Source: Dehalococcoidales bacterium (GTDB lineage: Bacteria > Chloroflexota > Dehalococcoidia > Dehalococcoidales > Fen-1064). From it: DNA of 7,568 bases. Made by a program: the position numbers and the translations under genes. Shown here piece by piece: positions 1 through 7,289 of the stretch. The stretch covers positions 1 through 7,568 of the forward strand of contig JAQTOJ010000088.1 in NCBI GenBank assembly GCA_028713395.1. Reading direction: 5' to 3'. The notes below the pieces were generated by a model. The model saw only the letters and a list, made by a program, of their open reading frames with translations. It did not search any database and had not been told where the DNA came from. Within the stretch, counting starts at the first letter, position 1. Each line of letters starts with the position of its first letter.

Positions 1-3000
1 ATGTCAGAGCAAATGCGTGGTTGATAAAAGACTACTTGCGTTTAGGATTTGACTATTACAACTCTAAATATGGCGCGGCACCATATAATGGACCATCTCT
101 TGGAAGAATTTGTGGTGCCTGGGATCCTGACACTGAGCCTTATTTATACCAATACGCAGGGAGTCCATCTTACTATTACCAAAATAACATTTACTTTAAA
201 CCGACTTTTGTTTCGGGTGCTTTAAATTGGATTGAATATGCGGTTTGCCATGAACTGGGGCATCAAATAGATGATAAGTCTGGCGATTCACCTTTTCAGC
301 AACCGGGTGAAATTGAATGGTCACAAGGTTGGGCTGACTTTTTCTCTATCAGTGCTATTACGGCACTAACGAACGATACCCCTTATATAGGCCTCGAGTA
401 TCTGCCTCCAAGTGGCGTTGATGGCGCGCTTTGGGACATTAATGACAATAATGTTGACGGCACAGATAATTTTTGCGATGGCGGTTTATTATGGAACGCG
501 GCCAAGCAAGCTAACACGTTCCCCCAATTCTATGAATATTATATAAACTCACTCGATACCCCGGCAAAAAAAGAAGCTGCCAGATTGGCTGTAGCCCAAA
601 ATGTGCCATTGTGTCTGATTACTCTCCCGTTTTCTAACATTACAACTTCTTCTGTGACTCTAAATGGTAAAATCCTGACTATTGATACGGCTGCGACAAC
701 CAACGTTTCGTTTGAATGGGCTAACCATACCTTCCCATATCCTTCAGGTTACACTCCCACATATAGTAATAGTGGAACATTGGCACCAAACGCTGCCCAT
801 GAATTTTCCTTTGACTTAACAGGTTTGTCTCCAAACACCCAATTCTGTTATCGCGCGACAAATGGAACGAATCTGGTTGGTGATTTTGTAAATATTTTGA
901 CAGAATCCTTACCATATTTTGCTCTCACAGTAAATAGCACTACGGGAGGAACTGTCAGTGCTCCCGCTGTGACTTTTTCCACCCATTTATCTGGGAGTGT
1001 GGTTACAATTACCGCAGTTCCAATTGAAGGTTTTAGCTTTGTTAACTGGAGTGGTGATACAAGCTCAATTGCCAATGTAAACTCCGCTTCTACTACCATC
1101 ATCATGAATTCTAACAAAACTATCACCGCCAACTTCACCACTACAATTCAACCTCATCCCACTTTGGTTTCGCCCAATGGCGGGGAAAACTGGTATGTGG
1201 GAAGTACGTATAACATTGGCTATTACAATCCAACCTCAGAACAACTCACCACCGAGTTATCGCGTAACGGCGGTGGCAACTGGGAGACTCTAACATTAGG
1301 GCCAAATAATGCCTGGACTGTCACCGGGCCGGACACGACCCAGGCACTAATTAGAGTCTCCTATAATTTATCTTCATACCCGTATTTTTATGATGTTTCC
1401 GATAGCTGCTTTACAATTTCTTCATATGGAACAGCGCCGCCAACCGTGACCACCGGCTCTGCCAGTTGCAGCACAATTAACACGGCGGCTGTAAATGGTT
1501 CGCTAACCGGATTAGGTACCGCATCTTCCGTTAATGTGTTTTTTGAATACGGGATTCGTGCGGGCATTGTGCCTGATCCATCTTGGAATTACACCGCAAC
1601 TGTAAATGCAGTTCCGGCGATAATGACTGGCGCCGGCGCCTTCTCAGCGAACCTTACCCCTCTACAACCAAACACCACGTATATCTACCGGGTAAAAGCT
1701 GTAGGTGATGGCAAAATCGCTTATGGCGGAGGCATGACTTTTACCACGCCGCCATTTTTCATGCCAACCGTCGCCACCGTCGGTTTAACCGCACAATCAA
1801 GCACGGCCGTTTTTAGCGGTAATCTCACTTCTACAGGCACGTCTTTACCCATCACCGTTTCATTTCTTTACGGTGTTTGGGGGGGGCCCTTCGGTCCTCC
1901 TTCATCCGAATGCCTCACCGGGGAAACCCCCTCAATTCAAGTTAACTCCACCGGTGCCTTTACCATTCCGGTGAGTAATTTACCGCTTAATCCTTACGTT
2001 TATTGTGCCAAAGCCACTGCCAACGGTTGTACTACGTATGGCGATATTTATATGACCGCTTTTGCCCCGGTCTGTACCGTTACCGCCAACGCTGGCAACG
2101 GCGGAACTATCTCCCCCTCGGGAACAGTGCAAATGAGCGCAATAAATAATACTAACTTCCTCATCACACCCAACTCCGGCTACAACATTGCCAGTGTGGT
2201 GGTTGACGGGGCGTCGATTGGCCCGGTGAGTTTTTATACATTCACCGATTTTTCGGTAAATCATACCATTGTAGCCTCGTTTTATGCCGGACCACCGCCT
2301 TCGGTAACAACTAACGTCCCAACCAATACAACTCTCTTCAGTGCGACGCTAAACGGTACAATTAATTCCTTCGGTCCCGTGTCATCGGCAAACGTTGCTT
2401 TCGATTGGGGTCCGACTACCAGTTTCGGATACTCAACTGCGCAGCAATTACGCTCCACTACCGGCGTTTATAGCGCCAATATCAGCGGTTTGACCCCCTC
2501 AACCATATATTATTACCGGGCGGTGATGTACATTAACGGCGGGGCAGTGTACGGCGCGACCCAAACCATTGTTTCTCAAGCCTATGACCCCCCGATGGTT
2601 ACTACCAATGCTAATCCCATTTATAATCCCAGTGGAGGAGCCACACTGGCTGGCAACCTGTATTATATGGGAAATGTGACCCCTGTACAGGTAGGTTTTG
2701 TTTACGGTCCATGGCAAGGGCCATTCCAGCCCATTGAATCCGGTCTAATGTACACCACCAGCTTACAATCGATGAGTTCGACCGGGAATTTCTCGGCATA
2801 CATCGGTTCTCAGCCTTGGCCGTGTGTATATGCCGCAATCGGAATTAGTAATGGTCATCAAACGTTGGGTGCCGTGCAAATGACCTGGGGACCCCCTCCT
2901 CCGATGCCTATCATTGCCAGCGCCGGTACCGGCGGAAGCATTTCTCCATCAGGTTCTGTGCTAGTTCCTCAAGGCACTAACCAGGCTTTCACCATCACGC

Positions 3001-3623
3001 CATCCGCCGGTTATGCAATCGCCAATGTTTTGGTGGACGGGACTTCCGTGGGCGCAGTAAGCAGTTACACCTTTGTCAATGTCGTATCCGTTCATACCAT
3101 ATCAGCGTCTTTTACCCCTGTATATACGATTACTGCCAGCGCCGGGGCTGGCGGTTCGATCTCACCGACCGGTTCTACCCAGGTATCCTCGGGGGGTAGC
3201 CGCACTTATACTATTACCCCCAATGCTAACTACCTGATTTCCAGCGTTGTCGTTGATGGCGTGTCTCAGGGCGCGATTGGCAGTTATACTTTCTCCAATG
3301 TCGCCGCCAATCATGTTATCAGTGCCAGCTTCATATACAACGCGCAAGTCACAATAACGATCAGTGATTCTATAGGCATGAACTATTTTTACTATGTGAT
3401 TAATGCCACTACAGGCGCCCCCATAGGATATGGACCCGGTACTTACACTGTCCAGGCTGGAACGCTCATTACGTTAAACGCCTTATATCCACCCCCATCC
3501 GTAGCCTGTGATTACTGGGATACCAGTATGGGAACCATGTGGGGCCCAGTTTGTACCTTTACGATCAACCAGAACATGTGGGCATGCGCCCACTTCTATT
3601 ACACCGGCTGGTCGCCTTTTTAA
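1..3623 (+). CDS. Large mosaic surface/secreted protein with gluzincin-like metallopeptidase domain and beta repeats (5' end missing)
   Basis: The frame is open from position 3, so the gene starts upstream; the TTG at 21 is internal. Residues below count that TTG as 1. Residues 1-195 look like a gluzincin zinc peptidase: HELGH (H77, E78, H81), then WSQGWADFF (100-108) and GALWDINDNNVDG, the usual order in this fold. The third zinc ligand, Glu in the usual SEGWA motif, is Gln102 here. Next come an Fn3-like domain (about 199-297), an InlB-like repeat (301-372), a KNH/Kre9-like domain with SPNGGENW (378-467), Fn3-like domains (472-577, 581-683), an InlB-like repeat (684-755), Fn3-like domains (757-853, 855-957), two InlB-like repeats (958-1034, 1035-1108) and an aromatic-rich end resembling a diverged fifth InlB-like repeat. 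No LPXTG or C-terminal membrane anchor is visible; any signal peptide lies off the window. Extracellular location and protein or polysaccharide binding are inferred from the domains. Substrate unknown. Confidence 0.85.
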   Translation, partial: VRANAWLIKDYLRLGFDYYNSKYGAAPYNGPSLGRICGAWDPDTEPYLYQYAGSPSYYYQNNIYFKPTFVSGALNWIEYAVCHELGHQIDDKSGDSPFQQPGEIEWSQGWADFFSISAITALTNDTPYIGLEYLPPSGVDGALWDINDNNVDGTDNFCDGGLLWNAAKQANTFPQFYEYYINSLDTPAKKEAARLAVAQNVPLCLITLPFSNITTSSVTLNGKILTIDTAATTNVSFEWANHTFPYPSGYTPTYSNSGTLAPNAAHEFSFDLTGLSPNTQFCYRATNGTNLVGDFVNILTESLPYFALTVNSTTGGTVSAPAVTFSTHLSGSVVTITAVPIEGFSFVNWSGDTSSIANVNSASTTIIMNSNKTITANFTTTIQPHPTLVSPNGGENWYVGSTYNIGYYNPTSEQLTTELSRNGGGNWETLTLGPNNAWTVTGPDTTQALIRVSYNLSSYPYFYDVSDSCFTISSYGTAPPTVTTGSASCSTINTAAVNGSLTGLGTASSVNVFFEYGIRAGIVPDPSWNYTATVNAVPAIMTGAGAFSANLTPLQPNTTYIYRVKAVGDGKIAYGGGMTFTTPPFFMPTVATVGLTAQSSTAVFSGNLTSTGTSLPITVSFLYGVWGGPFGPPSSECLTGETPSIQVNSTGAFTIPVSNLPLNPYVYCAKATANGCTTYGDIYMTAFAPVCTVTANAGNGGTISPSGTVQMSAINNTNFLITPNSGYNIASVVVDGASIGPVSFYTFTDFSVNHTIVASFYAGPPPSVTTNVPTNTTLFSATLNGTINSFGPVSSANVAFDWGPTTSFGYSTAQQLRSTTGVYSANISGLTPSTIYYYRAVMYINGGAVYGATQTIVSQAYDPPMVTTNANPIYNPSGGATLAGNLYYMGNVTPVQVGFVYGPWQGPFQPIESGLMYTTSLQSMSSTGNFSAYIGSQPWPCVYAAIGISNGHQTLGAVQMTWGPPPPMPIIASAGTGGSISPSGSVLVPQGTNQAFTITPSAGYAIANVLVDGTSVGAVSSYTFVNVVSVHTISASFTPVYTITASAGAGGSISPTGSTQVSSGGSRTYTITPNANYLISSVVVDGVSQGAIGSYTFSNVAANHVISASFIYNAQVTITISDSIGMNYFYYVINATTGAPIGYGPGTYTVQAGTLITLNALYPPPSVACDYWDTSMGTMWGPVCTFTINQNMWACAHFYYTGWSPF

Positions 3624-3651
3624 TTGTCAGCTATAAAAACACCTACAAAAG

Positions 3652-3683
3652 AAGAAGGGGCTTGTTTTCACAAGCCCCTTCTT
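3652..3683. terminator. Bidirectional intrinsic terminator between convergent genes
   Basis: A perfect 14-bp stem (3652-3665 with 3670-3683) closes on a TTTC loop and lies 28 nt past the stop of the plus-strand surface protein and 69 nt past the stop of serA. On the minus strand it is followed by TTTTG, giving a short U tract; on the plus strand only a weak T-rich run follows. It probably ends transcription from both sides. Confidence 0.85.
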
Positions 3684-3752
3684 TACTTACTCTGGATTCC
3701 AGCCCCGACTACATACGGAATGTGCCACTTTCGCTGGAAATGACGTTGCTGT

Positions 3753-5333
3753 TTATAGTTTGACCAGTTTGGCCGTCTGGATATTGGGTATCGCTTTGAT
3801 TTTCTTGATGACGGCTTCCGGCAGGGGTTCGTCCAGCGCCAGGATCATCAACGCCTCGCCGCGCGGTTTTAAGCGTCCCACGTGCATGGAGTTGATATTG
3901 ATGTTGGCGGCGCCGGTGACATCGCCTACCGAACCGATAATACCCGGCCTGTCCAGGTGATCGCAGAAGAGGAAATACCCGCCGGTGGGCACCAGGTCGA
4001 TCCAGTAATCGTTGACGCGCACCATGTGGGGTTCCCCGCGCAGGACGGCGGCGGAGACGGTCAAAGTCCCGGCCGTGGTCGTGGCGATCAGGGTCACAAG
4101 GCTGGTGTAGTTTTCGCAAACCGCGTTCTTTTCTTCCACCACGGCGATACCGCGTTTGCTGGCCACCAGATTGGCGTTGACCATATTGACGCGTTCTTCG
4201 CTGATCGTATCCAGCATCCCGCCGAGCACGGAGGTCTTGAGGATGGTGGTATCGTAGTTGGCGATTTCACCTTCGTAGCGGATGCGCAGATTTTTCACCT
4301 GCCCCTCGGTCAACTGGCTGAGCAGTTTCCCGGCATCGGCGGCGGTCTTGATAAAGGGACCGACGACGGCAAAGGTTTCCGCATTGACGAAGGCGATGTT
4401 GACGGCGTATTTCGCCGGTCTGCCTGCCAGCACATCCACGATCTGCTCGGCGACATCGCGGGCGGCGGTGACCTGGGCTTCTTCGGTGGACGCGCCCAGA
4501 TGCGGGGTGACGATAATGTTATCTACTTTGAAAAGCGGACTATCGGTCATCGGTTCTTTGGTGAAGACATCGATGGCGGCGCCGGCAATTTTCTTTTCAG
4601 CCACCATCTTTGCCAATAGAGCCTCATCAATGATGCCGCCGCGGGCGCAGTTGATAATGCGCGCCGTCGGTTTCATCATGGCGAATTCTTTTTCCCCGAT
4701 CAAACCTTTGGTCTGGGCGTTGAGCGGAACATGCACGGTGATAAAATCCGCTTCCTTGTAAATCTGTTCCAGTGTGGCCACTTTGATCTGAAGCTGAGCG
4801 GCGCGGTCCGCGTTCACGAAGGGATCATAACCCAACACTTTCATTTCCATACCGCGGGCGCGGCGGGCGACCTCGGAACCGATGTTCCCCAGGCCGATGA
4901 CGCCCAGCATCTTGCCCCGGACTTCGATGCCCATGAACTTGCTGCGTTCCCATTTACCGCTCTTGAGCGAGGTATTGGCCAGCGGAATCTGGCGGGCGAG
5001 CGCCATCATCAGGGCAATGGTGTGTTCGGCGGCGGAAATGGTGTTTCCGGTGGGCGCGTTCACTACCACGATACCCTTCTGCGTGGCCGCTTCGACGTTG
5101 ATGTTATCGATACCGACACCGGCGCGGCCGATGATCATCATCTTTTTGGCGGCGGCGATGATTTTGTCGGTCACCTGTGTCTGGCTGCGGACCATCAGGG
5201 CTTCATAATCCCCGATGATATCTATCAACTCCTGCTCTTTGAGTCCGGTTTTCACGTCTACCTGGGCAACGTCCCGCAGGCAGGCGATCCCTTCTTCCGA
5301 GCAGGGGTCGGCGATCAAAACTTTCATAACCAT
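3753..5333 (-). CDS. serA: D-3-phosphoglycerate dehydrogenase, long (ACT-containing) form
   Basis: This enzyme oxidises 3-phosphoglycerate to 3-phosphohydroxypyruvate with NAD, the first step of serine synthesis in the cytoplasm. The 526 residues match the long bacterial form. The substrate-binding N-terminus is followed by a Rossmann domain with GLGNIG (147-152) and Asp170 at the end of the next strand, which suits NAD. The catalytic set of the D-2-hydroxyacid dehydrogenases is present: Arg231 in NCARGG, Glu260 in KEP and His278 in PHLGAST. An intervening domain (about 320-450) and a C-terminal ACT domain (about 452-526) follow; in relatives these mediate serine feedback, so similar control is likely. 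Start: ATG at 5333 has AGGA seven bases upstream; a second ATG at 5327 would leave a 13-base gap, so the first is preferred. It lies 34 nt after the aminotransferase and is probably co-transcribed with it. Confidence 0.96.
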   Translation of the reverse strand: MVMKVLIADPCSEEGIACLRDVAQVDVKTGLKEQELIDIIGDYEALMVRSQTQVTDKIIAAAKKMMIIGRAGVGIDNINVEAATQKGIVVVNAPTGNTISAAEHTIALMMALARQIPLANTSLKSGKWERSKFMGIEVRGKMLGVIGLGNIGSEVARRARGMEMKVLGYDPFVNADRAAQLQIKVATLEQIYKEADFITVHVPLNAQTKGLIGEKEFAMMKPTARIINCARGGIIDEALLAKMVAEKKIAGAAIDVFTKEPMTDSPLFKVDNIIVTPHLGASTEEAQVTAARDVAEQIVDVLAGRPAKYAVNIAFVNAETFAVVGPFIKTAADAGKLLSQLTEGQVKNLRIRYEGEIANYDTTILKTSVLGGMLDTISEERVNMVNANLVASKRGIAVVEEKNAVCENYTSLVTLIATTTAGTLTVSAAVLRGEPHMVRVNDYWIDLVPTGGYFLFCDHLDRPGIIGSVGDVTGAANININSMHVGRLKPRGEALMILALDEPLPEAVIKKIKAIPNIQTAKLVKL

Positions 5334-5340
5334 ATTTTTA

Positions 5341-5344
5341 TCCT
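5341..5344 (-). promoter_or_regulatory. Ribosome binding site of serA
   Basis: AGGA on the minus strand, seven bases before the ATG at 5333. It decides between the two close ATG codons (5333 and 5327) in favour of the upstream one. Confidence 0.6.
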
Positions 5345-5360
5345 ACTAAAACATTACTTA

Positions 5361-5378
5361 CCGCTATTTATTTAGCGG
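5361..5378 (-). other. Small hairpin over the aminotransferase stop codon
   Basis: A 6-bp inverted repeat (5361-5366 with 5373-5378, six-base loop) spans the TAA of the aminotransferase just upstream of serA. No T run follows, so it is not a good terminator. It might affect mRNA processing or stability between the two genes, or be chance. Confidence 0.3.
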
Positions 5379-6462
5379 CGAAGCCGTGGTCTTTCAAACC
5401 GCTCTTCAAAGCAACTAAAGCGTTTTCAATGTCTTTCTCGTTGCACATTCCCAGGTGACCGATACGGAAAATCTTGCCTTCGAGCGCGCCCTGACCGCCG
5501 GAGAGCACCACCTTGGATTTCTCGCGGAGGGTCTTGCGCAGCTTGTCGGGGTCGATGCCGGCGGGCGGCCAGACCGCGGTGACGGTATTGGAAGCATATT
5601 TTTCATCCGCTGCCAGTAACTTCAAGCCCATATCTTTCACACCTTTGCGGGTCATGGCGCCCAATTTGGCATGGCGGGCAAAGATATTCTGCAGACCTTC
5701 GGCTTCCATCATTTTCAGGGAAGTGTTCATGGCGTAGAAAACGGAAACTGCCGGGGTCCAGGGGGTCTGCCCTTTTTCCAGGTATTTCTTGGCTTTGGCG
5801 AAATCCCAGTAGAATTTCGGCATCTTGGAAGCGGCGTGGGCTTTCCAGGCTTTCTCACTCACGGCCGCGAAAGCTAACCCGGGAGGCACCATCCAGCCTT
5901 TCTGTGAGCCGGAAAGCGCCACATCAATGCCCCATTTATCGGTCTGGACATCAATGGAGCCCATGCTGCTGATACAATCGACGATCAACAGTTTATCGTA
6001 GCTCTTGACCACTTTGGCAAGCTGTTCCAGCGGATTGGTGACACCGGTGGAGGTCTCGTTGTGGGTCAACAGAACGGCTTTGATCTTCGGGTCGCTGTCA
6101 AGGGCTTTCTTGACGGCATCCACATCATCGGCTTTGCCCTGTTCGAATTTCAAAGTAGTGACATCGGCGCCAAAGGTGGTGGCAATAGTGGCGAAGCGGT
6201 CGCCGAACACGCCGTTGGATACTGATAGAACTTTATCTCCGGCAGAAAGCATATTTACAATAGCGGCTTCCATGCCGCCCGTACCGGAGCCGGTCAAAAT
6301 AAACAGATCATTCTTGGTCTGGAAGAAATTCTTCAGGCTGGCGGTCACATTGTTCGTGATTTCCGCGAATTCGGAACCACGATGGTTGACCATTTGTTTG
6401 GTCATTGCCTGCAATACAGGCTCGGGACAAGGGGTAGGTCCGGGGATTCGTAGGTTTTCCAT
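5368..6462 (-). CDS. Class V (AGXT-type) aminotransferase, likely serving serine synthesis
   Basis: A 364-residue PLP-dependent class V aminotransferase of the alanine-glyoxylate/serine-pyruvate type. Visible marks: PGP near the N-terminus (8-10), HRGSEF (27-32), the cofactor phosphate loop GSGTGGMEA (58-66), Asp162 in VDCISSMG for the pyridine nitrogen, Lys188 in SGSQKGW as the Schiff-base lysine, and Arg333 in FRIGHLG for the substrate carboxylate. The length is normal and nothing is missing. It is not a canonical SerC, but it sits 34 nt upstream of serA and a SerC is not seen here, so I infer that it makes phosphoserine from phosphohydroxypyruvate; serine-pyruvate or serine-glyoxylate transamination remains possible. 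The start ATG at 6462 has GGAG four bases upstream. Only 21 nt separate it from the stop of the orphan tyrS tail, a spacing typical of an old tyrS-aminotransferase operon. Confidence 0.92.
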   Translation of the reverse strand: MENLRIPGPTPCPEPVLQAMTKQMVNHRGSEFAEITNNVTASLKNFFQTKNDLFILTGSGTGGMEAAIVNMLSAGDKVLSVSNGVFGDRFATIATTFGADVTTLKFEQGKADDVDAVKKALDSDPKIKAVLLTHNETSTGVTNPLEQLAKVVKSYDKLLIVDCISSMGSIDVQTDKWGIDVALSGSQKGWMVPPGLAFAAVSEKAWKAHAASKMPKFYWDFAKAKKYLEKGQTPWTPAVSVFYAMNTSLKMMEAEGLQNIFARHAKLGAMTRKGVKDMGLKLLAADEKYASNTVTAVWPPAGIDPDKLRKTLREKSKVVLSGGQGALEGKIFRIGHLGMCNEKDIENALVALKSGLKDHGFAAK

Positions 6463-6483
6463 GCGTCTCCTTTACTCCAATCT

Positions 6484-6597
6484 TTATTTATCCACAACCA
6501 CTTTGATAAAGCGGTGTTTGCCCACTTTTACAATATTACCATCTTGCAGGGGGGCGGCGGCATTACTAACTTTGCTGCCGTTTATGCTTAACGCTCC
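6484..6597 (-). pseudogene. Orphan 3' tail of a tyrosyl-tRNA synthetase (S4 domain remnant)
   Basis: Reading from 6597 down to the TAA at 6484-6486, 37 codons encode an S4 C-terminal half: GALSINGSKV at the start, LQDG in the middle and IVKVGKHRFIK near the end. Aligned by eye to the tail of the intact tyrS (from 7418), about 17 of 35 residues are identical, including the run KVGKHRF, typical of the TyrS C-terminus. There is no start codon, and an in-frame TGA lies two codons before the homology begins, so it cannot be a working gene. Homology stops abruptly where repeat sequence begins. Its stop lies 21 nt before the aminotransferase, which suggests it is the original end of tyrS, cut off by an insertion. 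Its first bases overlap the end of the DUF559 reading frame. A leftover of a tandem tyrS duplicate is the main alternative. Confidence 0.8.
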
Positions 6598-7028
6598 CCT
6601 TCAATATATTCCCCTCTCCCCTTTAGTAAGAGACTGTCCCCGACCTGATCGGGGAGAAATACAGAGGGAATTATCGGCTCCCTTATAAATTCAGTTATGT
6701 ATTCAAGCACTCCATCTATATTCTTCAACACATCCAAATCATTGAATCTGACGATTCTAAACCCCAAAGCAACTAGTTCATTATCCCTTTTGTTATCCGC
6801 CTTTTGTCCTTCAGCAGAATAATGCTGACTACCGTCAACTTCAATCACCAATTTGGTTTTCAAACAACAAAAATCTACTATATATTGCCCTATAATGCGT
6901 TGCCTGTAAAACTGATTTCCATCAATTTGCTTCGATTTTAGTCTCGACCACAGTTTTATCTCAGCATCGGTCATTTTGTTCCTAAGGTTTCTGGATATTT
7001 GTTTCAATTTTTTATTATAAGGTATCAT
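6588..7028 (-). CDS. DUF559 family Vsr-like endonuclease
   Basis: A 146-residue protein of the DUF559 family, which is related to very-short-patch repair (Vsr) and PD-(D/E)XK-type nucleases. Typical marks are MIPYNKKLKQ at the start, MTDAEIKLW (19-27), YIVDFCCLKTKLVIEVDGSQH (49-69, with Asp52, Glu63, Asp65 and His69 as candidate active-site residues) and GFRIVRFND (89-97). The ATG at 7028 is chosen because family members usually begin MIPYN; two GTG codons lie just upstream (7031, 7034). No clear ribosome binding site is visible. The core ends near residue 116; the last 30 or so residues are encoded by the adjoining palindromic repeat and the frame then runs into the orphan tyrS tail. Activity is not proven; members are often found as stand-alone genes near repeats. 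Here it is the only candidate enzyme in the proposed insertion. Confidence 0.85.
   Translation of the reverse strand: MIPYNKKLKQISRNLRNKMTDAEIKLWSRLKSKQIDGNQFYRQRIIGQYIVDFCCLKTKLVIEVDGSQHYSAEGQKADNKRDNELVALGFRIVRFNDLDVLKNIDGVLEYITEFIREPIIPSVFLPDQVGDSLLLKGRGEYIEGER
6615..6672 (+). repeat. Palindromic repeat copy 1, with nested hairpin
   Basis: Outer arms CTCCCC (6616-6621) and GGGGAG (6651-6656), followed by ATACAGAGGGAATT (6659-6672), which is identical to the right end of copy 3. Compared with copy 3 it carries about 20 extra bases that include a second hairpin, CCCCGA (6638-6643) with TCGGGG (6649-6654). It lies at the 3' side of the DUF559 core and encodes the tail of that protein. Confidence 0.7.
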
Positions 7029-7067
7029 CACCACACACTTTAGTTAAGATACACTACGGTTATCAAA

Positions 7068-7100
7068 GCCCCCTGTATCCCCCTTTTCTAAAGGGGGAAG
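7068..7100 (-). repeat. Palindromic repeat copy 2, inverted relative to copies 1 and 3
   Basis: An 8-bp hairpin, CCCCCTTT (7079-7086) with AAAGGGGG (7090-7097), continues on the minus strand into GATACAGGGGG. It lies about 40 nt upstream of the DUF559 start. With copy 1 it forms an inverted pair whose ATACAGRGGG ends point inward at the gene. Confidence 0.7.
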
Positions 7101-7134
7101 TATTTGCAGGTATTTTTCATTTCCCATTAAGAAG

Positions 7135-7150
7135 GTCTCTCCCTTAGGAA
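7135..7150 (+). repeat. Degenerate half of the palindromic repeat
   Basis: TCTCCCTTAGGAAG resembles the left arm of copy 3 (TCTCCCCTTAGTAAG) with one base missing and one changed; the right arm is absent. Probably a decayed copy. Confidence 0.35.
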
Positions 7151-7171
7151 GCGCCTATCCTTTTTACGTCT

Positions 7172-7205
7172 TCTCCCCTTAGTAAGGGGAGATACAGAGG
7201 GAATT
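7172..7205 (+). repeat. Palindromic repeat copy 3
   Basis: A perfect 9-bp stem, TCTCCCCTTA (7172-7181 region) against TAAGGGGAGA (7183-7192 region), closes on a three-base loop and is followed by ATACAGAGGGAATT (7192-7205), 14 bases shared with copy 1. It lies about 85 nt downstream of the tyrS stop. No T run follows on either strand, so it is not an obvious terminator. Confidence 0.75.
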
Positions 7206-7289
7206 GTCCAAAACCCTGTTATTTTTCTCTTTTCCACTTTCGACTCCCCCTCAAGCACAAGTCACACCGGGGAGAAGAGACTTAATATT

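Larger units (their letters stand above)
7035..7289. other. Non-coding, repeat-bearing gap between tyrS and DUF559 gene
   Basis: These 255 bases hold two palindromic repeats and one degenerate half. A further loose pair, CTCCCC near 7244 with GGGGAG near 7270, may be a fourth, badly decayed copy. I see no convincing promoter, RNA gene or coding frame. Confidence 0.6.

Noticed and set aside
21..23. TTG as start of the large plus-strand gene
   Set aside because: The frame is open upstream to position 3 and the visible sequence already lies inside a peptidase domain, so the gene begins off the window.
3539..3763. 74-codon plus-strand frame over the end of the surface protein
   Set aside because: It runs across the stop of the large gene and through the terminator hairpin, with no recognisable domain.
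3882..5375. Long plus-strand open frames opposite serA
   Set aside because: They are antisense shadows of a GC-rich gene with clear SerA motifs; their translations resemble no family I know.
6484..6597. Remnant of another S4 protein (RluB- or HslR-like)
   Set aside because: The KVGKHRF run and alignment along the full length with the nearby tyrS tail point to TyrS specifically.
7035..7080. Promoter for the DUF559 gene
   Set aside because: TTGATA occurs, but no fitting -10 box lies at a proper distance.
7172..7192. Palindrome as intrinsic terminator of tyrS
   Set aside because: Neither strand has a T run after the stem, and the same motif recurs as a repeat.
6598..7289. CRISPR array
   Set aside because: The repeats are few, palindromic, unequally spaced and in both orientations, with no spacers of even length.
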